From: Ehretia macrophylla
Lineage: Eukaryota; Streptophyta; Magnoliopsida; Boraginales; Ehretiaceae
NCBI GenBank assembly: GCA_037974665.1
Contig: CM075783.1
Coordinates: forward strand, 41,739,712 to 41,803,711
Length of the DNA stretch: 64,000 nt
Reading direction: 5' to 3'
In this document: piece by piece, positions 22,607 to 35,640 of the stretch
Layout: each line of letters starts with the position of its first letter
How positions within the stretch are numbered: the stretch's first letter is position 1
Notes under the pieces: model-generated
The model's input: the letters and a program-made list of their open reading frames with translations, nothing else
What the model was told of the DNA's origin: nothing
Database searches by the model: none
Position numbers and translations under genes: made by a program

Positions 22607-24797
22607 TTATAAACTACAAATTGCTAGAGCTTTTCTCAAGGTTTCAAATCTCAAAGGATCTAAAGCTTTAGTAAAGATATCTACCAATTGTTTCTCTATT
22701 GCAACATGTTCTAAAACAATGGTTTCAGTTTCAACAAATTCACGGATAGAGTGATGTCTTATGTCAATGTGTTTAGTGCGAGAGTGTTGAACAAGATTTT
22801 TGGATATATTAATGGCACTCATGTTATCACAAAAAATAGTTAAAACTCCCTGTTCAATACCATAGTCTTCCAACATTTGCTTCATAAATTCAACAGACTT
22901 GTTTTTAGATGTTGCACCAAAAACTATATCATCTACATAAATTTGTGCAATAAAAATTTATGTAACAAATTTCTTAATGAATGGAGTTTTATCAACCCCC
23001 CCTCTCTTGTAGCCTTTTTTAAGCAAAAACTTGGTCAATCTTTCGTACCAAGCTCTTGGGGCTTGTTTCAACCCATACAAGGCCTTTTTTACATTTTTTG
23101 GTTCAAATTGTGAGGTAAAGCATACATACCTGACCATTGCCTTGTAGTTTACCCTAGGCTTACCTCGAGTTTTGACCCCTTCATGAATGGAGCCAATAAC
23201 ATCGTCTATTCAGTGACTTTTGTGAACATGAGCATGTGGTTCCTAAGCTTTTGACTGCAAATTGCTACCTCCAAAATTTTTTGATTTTTCCAGATTTGTT
23301 GCACCTCCTGTTACACCAGCATCTGAAACATCGTTGCTTGTTGCTTCACCTGTTGTTACAACATCTTTTGCAATAGAATTGGTTTCCATACCGTTAACAT
23401 TATCTTCTAGATCATCTGGTGCAACCTGTTCGAAATCATCAATCACAATATTTTTAGCATTATCAAGTGAATTATTTTGACACAACAAAGTTTGTGCCCA
23501 TGGTGAGGTCAACATATAACAATTGTCTGTCAATCTAGTTCCTACAAGAACATGATTGTTAGATTTATCAAACACTTGACACTCATCCTTGGTGAACTTA
23601 ACAAACAACTCTTGATCGCACAACTGACTAATGCTTATAAGATTTTTGCTTTCAACCCTTCAACATGAAGAACCTTCTTTAATCTTAGAAAATATTCAAT
23701 AGCAAGAGTTCATTTCCCAAGAACTCGACCTTTCTCACCATTACAAAAAGTTACTTGACCTTCTAAGCAACTTCGATAATTTGTCAACACACCACGATCT
23801 CCTGTCATATGTCTAGAACAATCACTATTAAAATACCATGAGTTAGTGGTATAAGCTTATAACAAGGTGTAAGCAACTAGACAAGTGTGTACAGATTTTC
23901 TTACCCAGATTTGTTTCAAGATTTGTTGCGACAAATCAATCATTACTTTTGGTGATTTCCTAGGTTTACCATAAAAGAAGGGATTGACAAACATACCTAT
24001 TTTCTGATCAATATACCTATAGCATCGTGGTCTGATGTGGCTAGGTACGCCGCAGTAATGACAAATTCGGACAAATCTCTTTCGCTTTCCTTCTGAAATT
24101 TTTGCCTTTGTCACAAGAAATGTTGCAACATGTAGTTCCAACTTCGGTTTTTAGTCTCTTTGACAAAGATAGTTTTACTAGTTGAAGTACCTTCTTGGAA
24201 CCCAAGTCCAGTATGATCTCCGTTTGGCTTTTGAATTAACAACATACGATCAAGCTTCAAAGTACCTGAATTCAACATCTTCACTCGCTAAGTCTGTTTT
24301 AGCACTAGTTGTAACTCTTCAATCTTCAATTGACTCTTGGCTACTTGAATCTAATGATTTTTCACAAATTTTGTCAAGTCAACTTTTTGTTCCTCCAATT
24401 CATTGATCTTTTCCTCTAGCTCTTGATTCTTCTTGCATACAATCAACTATTTTTCGTACATCTCCTTGTATGCTTTTATGATTCATTCTTCATCCAGATC
24501 ATCATCACTATCTGTTTCTAAATTTGTGCTGTTGTCACCTAATAGCACATGTTCTGTTGTGGATGTTGTTGCAACATATAGTGCAATATCTGCTGAACCA
24601 GAATTTCTGTCATTATGTCCTGTTGCAATAGTGAACGCAACATAGTTATTGGTGTACCTTGTGTCACTTTCAGAAGAATCATTTGAATCTTCATCACTCC
24701 AAGTGGTATTCATGGCTCTGTTCTTTTTCTTCAAGGTATTTGCACATTCAGCCTGTATATGGCCAAATCCTTCGCACTCCCTGCACTGAAACCCCAC
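22607..24797 (-). pseudogene. Copia gag-pol relic (fossil)
   Basis: Parts in plus-strand order, each read on the minus strand: RNase H (22607-22885; CDNMSAINISKN and SRTKHIDIRHH), part of reverse transcriptase (about 22890-23150; QIYVDDIVFGA), the segment between gag and integrase (about 23243-23640), a CHYCG zinc knuckle (near 24060), and gag C-terminal DNA with the CRECEGFGHIQAEC knuckle (about 24740-24790). Most of integrase and the N-terminal half of gag are not seen. It is heavily broken and would make no working polyprotein. Confidence 0.85.
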
Positions 24798-26713
24798 TTT
24801 TCTGCTTTAACTCGATTTACGTGTTTTATCTCGTTTTGCGTGCATTTGACCTGTTTATGTGCTATATGACCTAGAATGTTATAATTTTGATGTCAATACT
24901 CCTAATACGTGCTAAATGTGCATTCATGAAATTTTCATCAAAAACGGGATCAGAAATTTTATCGTCGATTTTTAGTGAATAGTATTTTCGAAACACGTCC
25001 GCTAAAATTTTGAAACTGGTCTTTTTAACCCTTCTAGACCTAGACCATGGACTTTAATAGACCTGTGTTTGATTAAAACGGTTTTAAAATCGGCTTAAGA
25101 ATTTATTAGGGTTTTTACACCGACTTTTGCGAAAATCGAGTTTTAAGCCGACTCGGGTGAAAGTGTTTGATTGTAAAACTTCTTGTCACCTAAAAATAAC
25201 CTACTTGAGCTAGCTTGGGTGTTGAATAATTGTTTTGAACTTTGGTGATCAAGAAAATGCATTTAAAGTCAAGAAAATACAAAAAAAATGCTAAGTTTCA
25301 ACTTTGACTTTCATTTAAATGGTTGACCAACAAGTTTATATCACCAACACACACTCACAAAGCACAAAAACACCCCAAAAACACACACAAAACCGTGGCT
25401 CCTTGGAGGAGAAAGATGAAGGCATTTTCAAAGCATTTTTCTCATAGATTTTGCATTTCAAAGCCGAATTGAGTGATTCAAAGCTTGATTTCACTTGTTT
25501 GGCATCCATTCTACACATTTCTTGCATCAAAACACATCAAAGGTGAGAGAAAAATTCTAGATCTCAAAACTCATATTTTGTGTTTATGCGTATAAATGAT
25601 TATTGAACTGTTAGAATGTTAATCTAATGTTAGATTATTGCTCCTTGCATGCTAGGGATCATTTAGCTGTAATACTACGAGTTTTTATCAGTTGTAGCAT
25701 AATTTTTATTTTTCGAGTATTTAAATTTGATTAATTTGTTCAAAGTTGATTAAATTGAGTTGTGTTGATTGAAATCGATTGCCGTCAATTTCTAAAAGTT
25801 TGTTAATTACGTCGTAGCGCCGTTGTAATGCCGAATTTTTGATTGTGATGTTCGTGCCAAAATCCAGAAATTTCAGCCATCACATCTAAGGGTTTTAGGG
25901 TTATTGGGCATGATTTGGATGTATTTTGGTTGGTTTCCGAGGGGGCTCATGTAGTTGATTGAATGGGTGAGTGTTTGAAACTAATTTGGAGTTGTTTGGA
26001 TTAGTAGAATGTAATATATGACTTATTGAAGTTTAGGCTATCTTTCTTTAAATTGTTGAATTGAGCCTTAGTTGATTGGGTGTGGTTTGAGTGATTGAAT
26101 TGTGAGTTGATGATGGGTAAACTAGGGTTTGATTGTATGTTTAATGCATGTTCGGTTAGATGGCCTACTTTGTCATCTAACTTAGTTGTTTGTTGTTTAA
26201 TTAAATATTTATGTTATATTGATGATTATTGAGTATGAGAATCGGGCACTTTTGTTGCTAATCTCTCATATTATTGATTGATTATTGAGTACGAGAATCG
26301 GGCACTTTTGTTGCTGATCTCTCAGATTATTGATTGATTATTGATTGATTATTGATGAATGTTATGGAGTCTTGGTATGTGTGTGCCACCTCTCGGGCAG
26401 CGTTGGACTGTCGGGTTGAAAACGGCATGACTGCCAGAGACTAGCCCCAGCTCGCATGACGGAGGTGTCATGGAGGGAGGGGCTAGTGAGGTACCTCGGG
26501 TGCGTGTGTAATGGGGAGTTACAAGAAGAGTGGTTGAGATTGTGATGCCGTTTCGAGCTACACCACCTAGAGTATCCCTTATTGAATGGTTATATAGCTA
26601 AGTGATGATAATATTATTGTTATTGTGTGTTTACTGACTCAAAGGATTATTCCAAGGAGTTTAGTAGACCTTGTTCGAGATCTATCGGATCCTCGCTGGG
26701 CTTATTTTATATA
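24785..26713 (+). mobile_element. Partial LTR of family D
   Basis: About 1.9 kb matching the first four fifths of the LTRs of element D (35826-37720 and 43273-45170), starting GAAACCCCACTTTTCTGC and ending within GGGCTTATTTTATATAAGCT. It abuts the Copia zinc-knuckle region on the left and the R' repeats on the right. The splice-donor-like AAAGGTGAG (near 25539) is retained. A local duplication of about 60 bp with ATTGATT runs lies at 26222-26350. It is more diverged from the D LTRs than they are from each other, so it comes from an older insertion. Confidence 0.85.
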
Positions 26714-27041
26714 AGCTTTACCGTTGTTTGATTGTGACTTTAAGGTAAACAATTTCTTGCACTAATACAAAGTTAAGTTGAGTAAAATAAATCTTAAAGT
26801 GGTTTTGAAAAGAATTTTGCCCATAGCGAGAGTTTGTGCACTGAACACAATAAACTAGAAATTAAAACTTCATCTTTAATTTGCATAACAAAAGTAAACC
26901 TTCATGGGGAGATTTACCGTTCTTCGATTGTGACTTTAAGGTAAACAATTTCTTGCACTTATACCAAGTTAAGTTGCGTAAAATAAATCTTAAGGTGATT
27001 CTGAAAAGAATTTTGTCCATAGCGAGAGTTTGTGCACTGAA
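26714..27041. repeat. Second set of the 196-bp repeats (R1' partial, R2')
   Basis: R1' is partial (26714-26845) and R2' complete (26846-27041). Both match R1/R2 at 15763-16154 at about 90-95% by eye. The left edge meets the family-D LTR piece within AGCT, a string present in both sequences. Confidence 0.85.
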
Positions 27042-27661
27042 CTCCCTTTTTTTGATTATCTTATGTAATTATATACTAAGTGGTGTGTAACTTTGTTATT
27101 CTATGTGAAGCTGAGCTCTTGTGAAGGACAAGGTCATAGCCAAGAAGATGAGAAAGTTCGTAGAAGTAAACACTATTGGTGTATCAAAAGAATCCCAACT
27201 TAAGAGCAGCAAAGATCCTTGGTGTGATTTCTGATAGCTGCCTAGATATTGGATCTTCCAACTTCTTTGAATGAGGTCAATCTCATGGCAGAAAGTTGGT
27301 AAAAGCTAACAAATGTTATGAAGAGGAATGAACAATTTAGTCTTCTCTAATACTGCACATTCCGCAGAGACTTCACAGAAGCACATCCTAGTAATGCTAC
27401 TTGAGACTAACATTTGTTACTTCTTATTATTGGGAACTTCTTTTCATTTGTCCATAATGTTTTACTGTGTCGTAGTTAAACAAATCAAATTGCCCTTTAA
27501 GCCTAAATCTTGGGATTTCCAATTAGTTACATAACGTTTCAATTAAGTCAACTCTTTAGATAAGGGTTGAAGACATATTCCCTTCTACAAATATTGAAGA
27601 TGCTTTTCCTTCAGAGCTTTCTTACATGTGGGAAAAGAGGGGTTGGGGAGAGGAGGAGGGG
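27042..27661 (+). other. Repeat tail and unassigned DNA, with a 39-codon open frame
   Basis: 27042-27149 repeats the tail at 16155-16262. From 27115 to 27234 an open frame reads ALVKDKVIAKKMRKFVEV and continues to a stop. It is preceded by a stop and by AG dinucleotides, so it could be a final exon or chance. 27235-27661 shows nothing recognisable apart from a purine-rich end (27630-27661). The target duplication GAAGA of element B follows at 27662-27666. Confidence 0.35.
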
Positions 27662-27666
27662 GAAGA

Positions 27667-29177
27667 TGTGACACCCCGAACCCAGCACTTCATTAATTGC
27701 ATTCATTAAATGGTTAACTTAGATGTAACTTAGCTAATTACTTCATTTTTTCATTTTTTCATAAATTCAACTGTTTCTTTTCATGCATTTTATATTTTTT
27801 TAAAATACTACATATTTTTAGGGGACTATATCCCCTGACTGTGCGTGCATTGCAAATCGGGATCAACGGGAAAAAACTCGCGAAATTTTTGATAAATAGT
27901 ACCAGCGGGATTTTTTTCAGATTTTTCAGATTTTTGGCATTTTGTTTTGCTGAAATTTAATCACCCAAGTGACCCATTTACCCTTACTAAAATGCCCTAA
28001 TTGGTTGGCCTACCCTTTGACCATCGCATTAGAACATTATAAGCCAAGAAAAAAAGGGTAAAAAAAATGGCCATAAAAGAGTTACGGGAATAGTAACTTC
28101 TCAAAAAAAAAATGATCTTTGCTTCACTCTTACTTCCATTGCTTCCCAAATTGGTTGTGCTTCATCCTTAGGACCTTAAGACCATTCTTTAATCTTCAAA
28201 ATAGGTGAGGGTGCATTCTATTCTTGTATTAAATTCAATTAAAGTTTGTGTTATTATTTTTGTGATCTAATATTGTAGTAGTTTAATGCTTGTTCCGTTG
28301 TTTCTTATATGCTCTAATGACTTCACAAAATATATTTGATGGTTTAAAATACTTATTGAATGCTTGAAAATAAAAATGGCACTTGGAGAAGATGATTGAA
28401 TAGTACTTTTGCCATGAAAATGACCTAGAAAATATTTGTGTATCGGATTTCGAATTCCTCGCTCGTGTAGGTCCTTGGCATGTTAGATTGACATAATGTG
28501 GAATAAAATTGAGGTACTCTTTGAGAAAATCATGAAAACGGACCTAATTTAAGTCAGGGCTGAAAAACAGAGTTGTCCGTTTGCTCGTTTTTATTTAGGG
28601 CTTTGTTAAATGCTTATATGATGTGAACTTGGTTATATCGGTTATAAATGTTAGCTATGTGAATCCTCGTGATAAATATATATTTTATTACATGATAGAG
28701 TCGATCGATTGAGCTGTTTCTCGTATTTTGGAGCTCGGTAAAAGTGAGGGTTGCATCATACTTGGCATCTTAACTGATTCATTGATTTTTCATTATGATG
28801 GTTATCATGTAAATTATGAGTTATTGTTTAATTACTTTAATTGTATTGTTATGTGCTCGTTCATATGTTAACTAGGAAGTATTATGTTATCTAGGTTACA
28901 AATGCTTGTTAGTGGAAATTCATGTAAGAGGACAACCTACTTTGTTGTCCTTAAATGTGTTTATTGATTATATTGTCATTGTTATCATACTTGCATTGCA
29001 TCGTGGTTATGCAACCTCATTGTTCGGGGTGGATGTGACGGGCCTCTCTAGGCGTTATTGGGCTTGCTGGGCTTGGTGCTCTAGCTCCGTACCCCATTCC
29101 CTCACTCGTCTGGTATGAAGTATGCCAGGGAGTGATTGGGGGTTTATGCCGGCACATTGAACGTGGTTCGTGGTTCG
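27667..29177 (+). repeat. Element B copy B, 5' LTR, left part
   Basis: It opens TGTGACACCCCGAACCC after GAAGA. It has a TATA-like CATTATAAGCC (about 28028-28038), then an A-rich and C/T-rich leader and a donor-like ATAGGTGAGGG (about 28202-28212). GTTCG at 29173-29177 is the target of element A. Confidence 0.85.
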
Positions 29178-30401
29178 TGTTGTGTGATTTATAAAGCAAG
29201 TGCACGTATCGCAACAAGTAATAAAGTGATAAGTAAAAATCGTTCCCACGAGGACTGTAATTACTAACTACCGAAATTAGTTTAGCTTTAACTTTATTCG
29301 GACAATCAAATATAAGAGATTGTGAGTAATAACTAAAGTACATTTGGAATTAACAACTAAAGCGAATATGAAATTACTAAAGAGGATAAATCAAGAATTA
29401 AAATGCTCTAGGGGTTCCGATTTCACCAAGATTAATTCTATTTGAAACTATTGATTTAAATCAATGGACTCCTATTCCCTATGTTGCCAGCAATTTCGCT
29501 AAGGTAGATATTAATCTTTCTCAAGCATCAATAACCTATCCCAATAAGCAAGCTAACTACATCTCTGTGATAACTGTGAACTTATGGAATGCATTAAGCC
29601 CTAGAAATTCAAATGCTGCACTAGATCTCATAACTATCTCTAGCTTATGACGATTTAATGGTATTTTATACGTGGTCTAATTTAGTTATCACTTCTCAGT
29701 CTCAAACTAAATCACGACTCATGTAATTGTTGATCAGGCAACCACAAGCATTAAACTCAGCATAAAATACTCAACGCAAATATGGAATAGTTCATCAATT
29801 AATTCAAATCAAAAGCATCAAATATTCAAAATCCGGCTACATCGTAGCCCTAGAAAAATAATCTAGAACATCATAATGAAATTAAATAAAATCCCAATTG
29901 TAACGTAAAACATGATAAGAGAGATAGAGAAAACTAGGATTTGGAGAAGAATTGGGGCAGAAGTCCGTCTCCGGATCGTTCCTCCGTCTTCAACTCGCGA
30001 ATCCTCTCTTTCTTTTCTTTTCTGTAGCGTTTCTCGCTCCCTCTTGATGGCTGCCTCCCCAAAAAGCTCCCCCTCCTCATGTTATTTTCATTCTTTTTAA
30101 TATAGGGTTTCTTCTTTTTTGTGCCTTTTTACAAAATTGCCCTTAAAAATCCTGTGACACTGCGCAGCGGCGCTATGACTGCGCTACTTTTATTTGTTCT
30201 TCAATTTCTCCACAAATTGCATGAAAGTCAATCCTTTGCAATTTCTCTTCGATCTTTGCCTCAAAACTTAGCTTGTCACTTGGAAATTACCTACAGCTCA
30301 AATCAAATACAAAACGAATCAAATCGCTCATAAATTACTCAAGAACTAACCAAATTTAAGTGAAAATGTGCCAAAATCATATATCAATAATACACCCAAC
30401 A
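29178..30401 (-). repeat. Element A copy B, 3' LTR (minus-strand sense)
   Basis: 1,224 bp, orthologous to 295-1523 by shared variants. A GC-rich dyad variant (CTGCGCAGCGGCGC) lies at about 30160-30173. Confidence 0.9.
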
Positions 30402-33025
30402 AATACCCCCAAACTTAAGCTTTGCTTGTCCTCAAGCAAAAGACACAACTAATGAAAGAAAGAACCTAACTAACTCATGAAAGCAATGTTGTAAGATGGA
30501 AAATTTTCACAGCCTCAGTAGCTTTTTCCCAATTCAAGAGGTGACTTTCAACCATAAGCATAAGAAATAACAACTTCACATAAGTCTCATTTTACTTCAA
30601 ATCCCCCAAGTGAGTGTGTGAATAGTCTCTATCCTAGTCAATTGTACCCGGATGAGTTTATGCAAGTTAAGTGAATCATCAATATGGATCTTTTATTTTC
30701 AATCACTTAGGACTTCATAAGCTCACTTTTTATGCCATTTTCCACTAATGTAGGTTCATCATAGCATTAAAGATTAGTAGGACTTTACATTTGGTTATAA
30801 CGCATGGCTAGGGTCAAGATAGGATAATGGATATGATATAATGCTAAACTACCTGTAAGCACACAACTATTCGAGGATGTTCAATGGAGCACATGCCAAC
30901 TCTACTTCTTACCACCACAATTATTCAATATATCTCTTTTCTTTCTTCTTTCATGTCACTTCCTCAACATTCATCCACAACATTTATAAACACATAAAGA
31001 ATCCACACTCCCCTAAACTTGCATTTTGATATTAATTACAAGGAGTGTGGCTCTTCTCGTTTCTTTTCATTCTTTTTTTTCTCAATATTTTTTTGTTTTG
31101 TTTTTGTTTTTGTTTTTTTTTTTTTTGTTTTTGAAACAAAACAACACATCACCAAATCATTGAACCTCCCATCATTCAATACAAAACATGGCTCCATATA
31201 ATCATCCTAGAACAATCATATGTTACAATTAGGAAGGTCATAACATGGGAAAATCAAACTTGACAAGTTAAGGAAGATATTATAAGTTGCATAAGAAAGA
31301 AAAGGTTATTTTAGGATCAAAAGAGTGGACTAGGGATATTCAATTATTACAAGGGTTGGCTTGAAAGACTCAAACGATCCAAAGATGACCTAAATCATTT
31401 CTCTAATGCTATGCAACCTAGGATTTCGCCTCGAATGACAATCAAGCAAGTTCTAAAGTCCTATACTCTTTTTTCTTTTCTCTTTAACTCACATAAACCT
31501 TCTCTAAGTATCAACATAACTAGGCGATGCTAAGTGCGTAATATGTGAGGATTTTCCGTAAAACGAAGCTATGTTTCAGTCAATTATCCTCATTACCATC
31601 ATGTACTCTTTACGCTACTCATCATCGGCCTATTTCTTATCTTTCCAGTATCACTTTCAAAATTTGTTTTTTTCTCAGTTTTTCAGCTTTTTTTTTTTTT
31701 TTTTTTTTAACATAATAAAAATAACAAAACACATAAAAAAGAAAAACACATAATATGAATATTAAAAGAACAAGTTCACACAGGAAAACACATGTTAACA
31801 ACCCCCAAACTTTAAACTAGGCATTGTGCTCAATGTCAAAAGTAAAGAAAAGAAAATAGAAGACTTCCTTGAATAGTCTCTGCATTCATTGATCGTCCGG
31901 GATGTAGTCACTAGCTGGCAGAAATGGGGTACACCGAGCACATCTTTCAGAGGATATTGCTATCTAGAATGATCAGTCAATTGCACCTGTTCAATCAATT
32001 TAACATCCAATCCGAATCCTCAAACTGCTCCACTTAAGAAACACAACTTGCCATCACTGTAAGTTAGTCAACAGAAGCACCGGGCACTCACACTACACGA
32101 TATCCACACAAAAAAAATAGCAACCACATGTTACTCGCATGCCGTCATCGCTGCTGATGCTCTGTTGTCGTTGCTATGTGAAATGGATCGGTAGTGGTGG
32201 TTGCCTCCGATGAGCTTTACGACATCACTGCTATCGGTGCCTTCTTCAAGACCTAAGACCGCCGTCAGAAAAGTCTCATACGCTACAGTCGTCGCTGACC
32301 TTCTGTCGTCGCCGGTAAGAATGCGTCGTCAGCAAGAGAATCGTGAGCTTTGAGATCTGAGAGTTTGTGAGATTTTGGTTTGGGTTTAATATGTGGGTTT
32401 GATAAATGGGTGTGATATGAGTTGGGTTTAAAAGTTTGGGATTGTAGAAGTGTGGGTTTAGGTAGTAATATGAAGTGGGTTGTATGGTGCTGATGGGTAG
32501 ACGGGTTGAAATAAGGAGATTTTGTGACTTCAAATTTTTTTTTTTCAACGTCAAAACAAAAGGACGTAAGCGCAGTTGCACTACGCCTGCGCTGTATTTT
32601 TGAACGTCAAATTAAAGGACGTAAGCGCAGCTGCGCTATGCTTGCGCTATAATTTTTTTTAGCAACGTCTCGTGAGTGTAACTTTTAAACTTCTGGAGCG
32701 CAGCTACGCTATATTTTAGCGCAATAGCGCTACTTCACAACTCTTATTTTCGTTGCTTTTCTCTTCAAGCTTGCAGTTCATGCAGTCCAAACACCAATCT
32801 CTCTATACGTGCTCCCTTATTCGACTTGGTAGAACTTCTCTTTGCATCGGCTTCCCCCCAAACTTTTTTCTTGAACCTATCATGACAATAAAAATTAATC
32901 ATTAGCTATGACAACTACAACTCAAAAATTAACTAAAAACTATTAAATCAAGAAAAGTAAGAAAATTCGGGTTGTCTCCTAAAAAGCACTTGTTTTAATG
33001 TCGACGGCCCGACAGAGCAATTTTT
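30402..33025 (-). other. Element A copy B, non-coding 3' interior
   Basis: Counterpart of 1524-4151: long T runs (31071-31135, 31685-31710), the 56-bp repeat pair at about 32547-32657, and no recognised protein. Confidence 0.7.
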
Positions 33026-35640
33026 TCACGACGAATTGAGGTGAACAACGGTCTTATGCTTATCAAACCCATCATTCCAATAAGTCTTCAATCGTTGTTC
33101 ATTGACCTTGAACGTCCCGTTCTCTGAATGATTTACTTCGACAGCTCTATAGGAAAACACCTTTGTTACAACAAAAGGGCCAGACCATCTTGATTTTCGT
33201 TTTCCAAGAATCCGTGGGTTATAAAAAAGTACTTGTTGCCCAGGAGAGAAATATTTTCCTGAAATGGGTTTATCGTGCCACTCTTTTGTCATCTCCTTAT
33301 AACTTCTTGCTTTCTCATTCGCTTCATCACCTAATTCTTCCAACTTATTCAATTGCAACAATTCTTTCTCACCCGTTGCTTGCACACCCATGTTTTGTTG
33401 TTTAGTCGCCCAATATTCTTTGTGCTCCAATCCGACCAAAACAAAATAATTATCTTGTAACAAGCTCGCCTCTAAGGGATTCGATTGGCCCCCATGGTTA
33501 GACACTATAGCTTTTATGGCATCCACACGAAAACAACTGTCGCTGGCTTCTAGGTACTTGATAGCTTTGAAAACATTAAAGGTTACCTCTTCATCTTGTA
33601 CTCGTAACCTAAGCTCACCCTTTCGAACATCAATAAGTGTTCCCCCAATTGCAAGGAAAGGTCTTCCAAGAATGATAGGAATTTCCTTGTCTTCCTCCAT
33701 GTCTAACACTATAAAGTCCGCAGGGAATATAAACTTGTCAACTTTGACTAACACATCTTCAATAACTCCTCTAGGATGCTTTAGCGAGGGATCAGCTAAC
33801 TGCAATGTAACAGTTGTGGGCCTCGCCTCACCAAATCCAAGTTTCTTGAAAATAGATAAAGGCATCAAATTAATGCCAGTACCTAAATCACACAAAGCTC
33901 GCTCAAAAACGACATTGCCAATTTCACAAGGAATAGTAAAACTCCCTAAATCCTTGAGCTTTTGTGGTAGTTTCTTCTATAGGATGGCGCTGCACTCCTC
34001 AGTTAACGCAACTGTCTTGTAATCTCCAAGCTTCCTCTTATTTGAAAGAATGTCCTTCATGAACTTCACATAACTCGGCATTTGTTCAAGTGCATCTGCA
34101 AATGGAATATTGATGTGAAACTTCTTGAAGACTTCAAGAAATTTAGCAAATTGCTTATCAAGCTTATTTTTCTTCAAGCGTTGTGGGAATGGCACAACTA
34201 CATGCGGATCCTTCATAGGTTGTGGTTGAGCTTCTACTTTCTCTTTATCTTCTACCTCATTCTTTGCTTCACTTTTCTCAACCTTCTTAGTTTTTACTGG
34301 CTCCTCTAACTCTTTATCGCTTCTCAAAGTGATCGTTTTGCAATGCTCTGTGCCATCTCTTCTAGGATTCACCTCTGAAGTGTTAGGTAAATTCCCTTAT
34401 TGTCTTTCTGAAAACATGGTAGCCATTTGGCTAAACTGTGCCACTAAATTTCTAATTTGTGCAGACTGGTTCTGAAAGTTTGTCCTTGTTTCATTCATGA
34501 ATTGAGTCTTTGAAGTCACCAACTGAGCCAATGCATCCTCCAAGTTCACCTTCTTCTCTAGTGGTAGGTTATTATGCTCAGACTGCAACACATTCTGATT
34601 ATTTCTCTAGGACAAATTTGGATGATTACGCCATGCTGGATTATATCTGTTAGAGTACGAATTGTGCTGCTGCCCATTAAAATTTCCCACATACTGTGCT
34701 TGTTATGCTGTGCCTTGCGCAAATGGATTTCCAACTTGACATTCTGCACTATGATGTGGACCACAACAAAACTCACACACCACTGTCGCCTGAACAACAT
34801 TAGCAGTTACCTGGCTATTATGCAACTGTTTCGCGAGATTGTCAATTTTCGCCGCCAAAGCAATTATGGCGCCAATTTCATGGACCCCAGCTGTCTTCTT
34901 TGGTATGACTCTCTCGCTCGACCACTGCTGATAGTTCAAAACAATATCCTCTAGTAACGCATAAGCTTCATCTGCTGTCTTGTTCATTAAAGCTCCTCCT
35001 GCTGATGCATCTATCAAAGTTCTTGTGGAGCTAATTAACCTATTGTAAAAATTATGAACTTGCATCCATCTAGGCACTCTATGATTAGGACACTTTCTTA
35101 GCAATGCTTTATACCTTTCCCATGCTTCACATAGAGTTTCTCCTTCATGCTGCGCAAAATTATTAATCTCTATGCGCAGCTTCACTGTCTTTCCAGGTGG
35201 GAAGAATCTTGACAAAAATTTGTGCATTAAATCCTCCCAAGTAGTGATTGAATCTGAAGGCAGCGATTTTAACCATTCCTTAGCTTGATCCCTTAAAGAG
35301 AAAGGAAACAAGCGAAGGCGCGGAGCTTTATCAGTGACTACATTGTACTTAATAGTTCCGCAGACTTCTAGAAAATTCACAATATACTGATTAGGATCTT
35401 CAGAAGGCAGTCCATGGAACTGAATATTCTGAATCAATTATAGTGTCACTGTCTTCAAATCAAAATCATGCGCCTGAATCGTTGGCCTTCTAATCACAGG
35501 TTGAATTCCAGTGGGTGGTAATGCATACTCTCGCAGTGTTCTAGGTGGATTTTCCTGATTATTCCCTTCTTGTGCTACCACGATGTCAGCCATGTTTTCT
35601 TGCAATTGATGGGTAGTTGTAGTAACACTTTCTCCTTTCT
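33026..35640 (-). pseudogene. gag-protease with integrase tail of element A, copy B (fossil)
   Basis: The order of parts matches copy A. Gag lies at about 35600-34810 ([16 protein letters not shown]), the CCHC knuckle near 34770, the Lys/Glu-rich linker at about 34330-34220, protease at about 33930-33610 (IILGRPFLAIGG) and the integrase C-terminal tail at about 33310-33070. Between the copies the protease-side protein differs at about one residue in ten, with no sign of constraint, as expected for relics. It has a handful of breaks. Confidence 0.85.

Larger units (their letters stand above)
16263..24784 (-). mobile_element. Decayed SIRE/Maximus-type Copia element, split by a solo LTR
   Basis: Minus-strand element. 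Its 3' LTR is 16263-17193 (931 bp, TGTTAG...CTTAACA on the plus strand), preceded in its own sense by the polypurine tract AAGGGGGAGAT (about 17194-17208). Relics of RNase H, reverse transcriptase, protein just upstream of integrase, and gag with zinc knuckles follow from 22607 to 24784. The gag motif CRECEGFGHIQAEC and the knuckle CHYCGVPSHIRPRCY are typical of SIRE/Maximus. The 5' end and 5' LTR are not present; a partial family-D LTR abuts it at 24785. Solo LTR F (17825-21227) interrupts it. The coding part is heavily broken, with well over ten breaks and several parts missing, so it is an old fossil. Confidence 0.85.

Noticed and set aside
23262-23480. Plus-strand frame over the Copia relic
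   Set aside because: Shadow of the minus-strand Copia frame in the same place.
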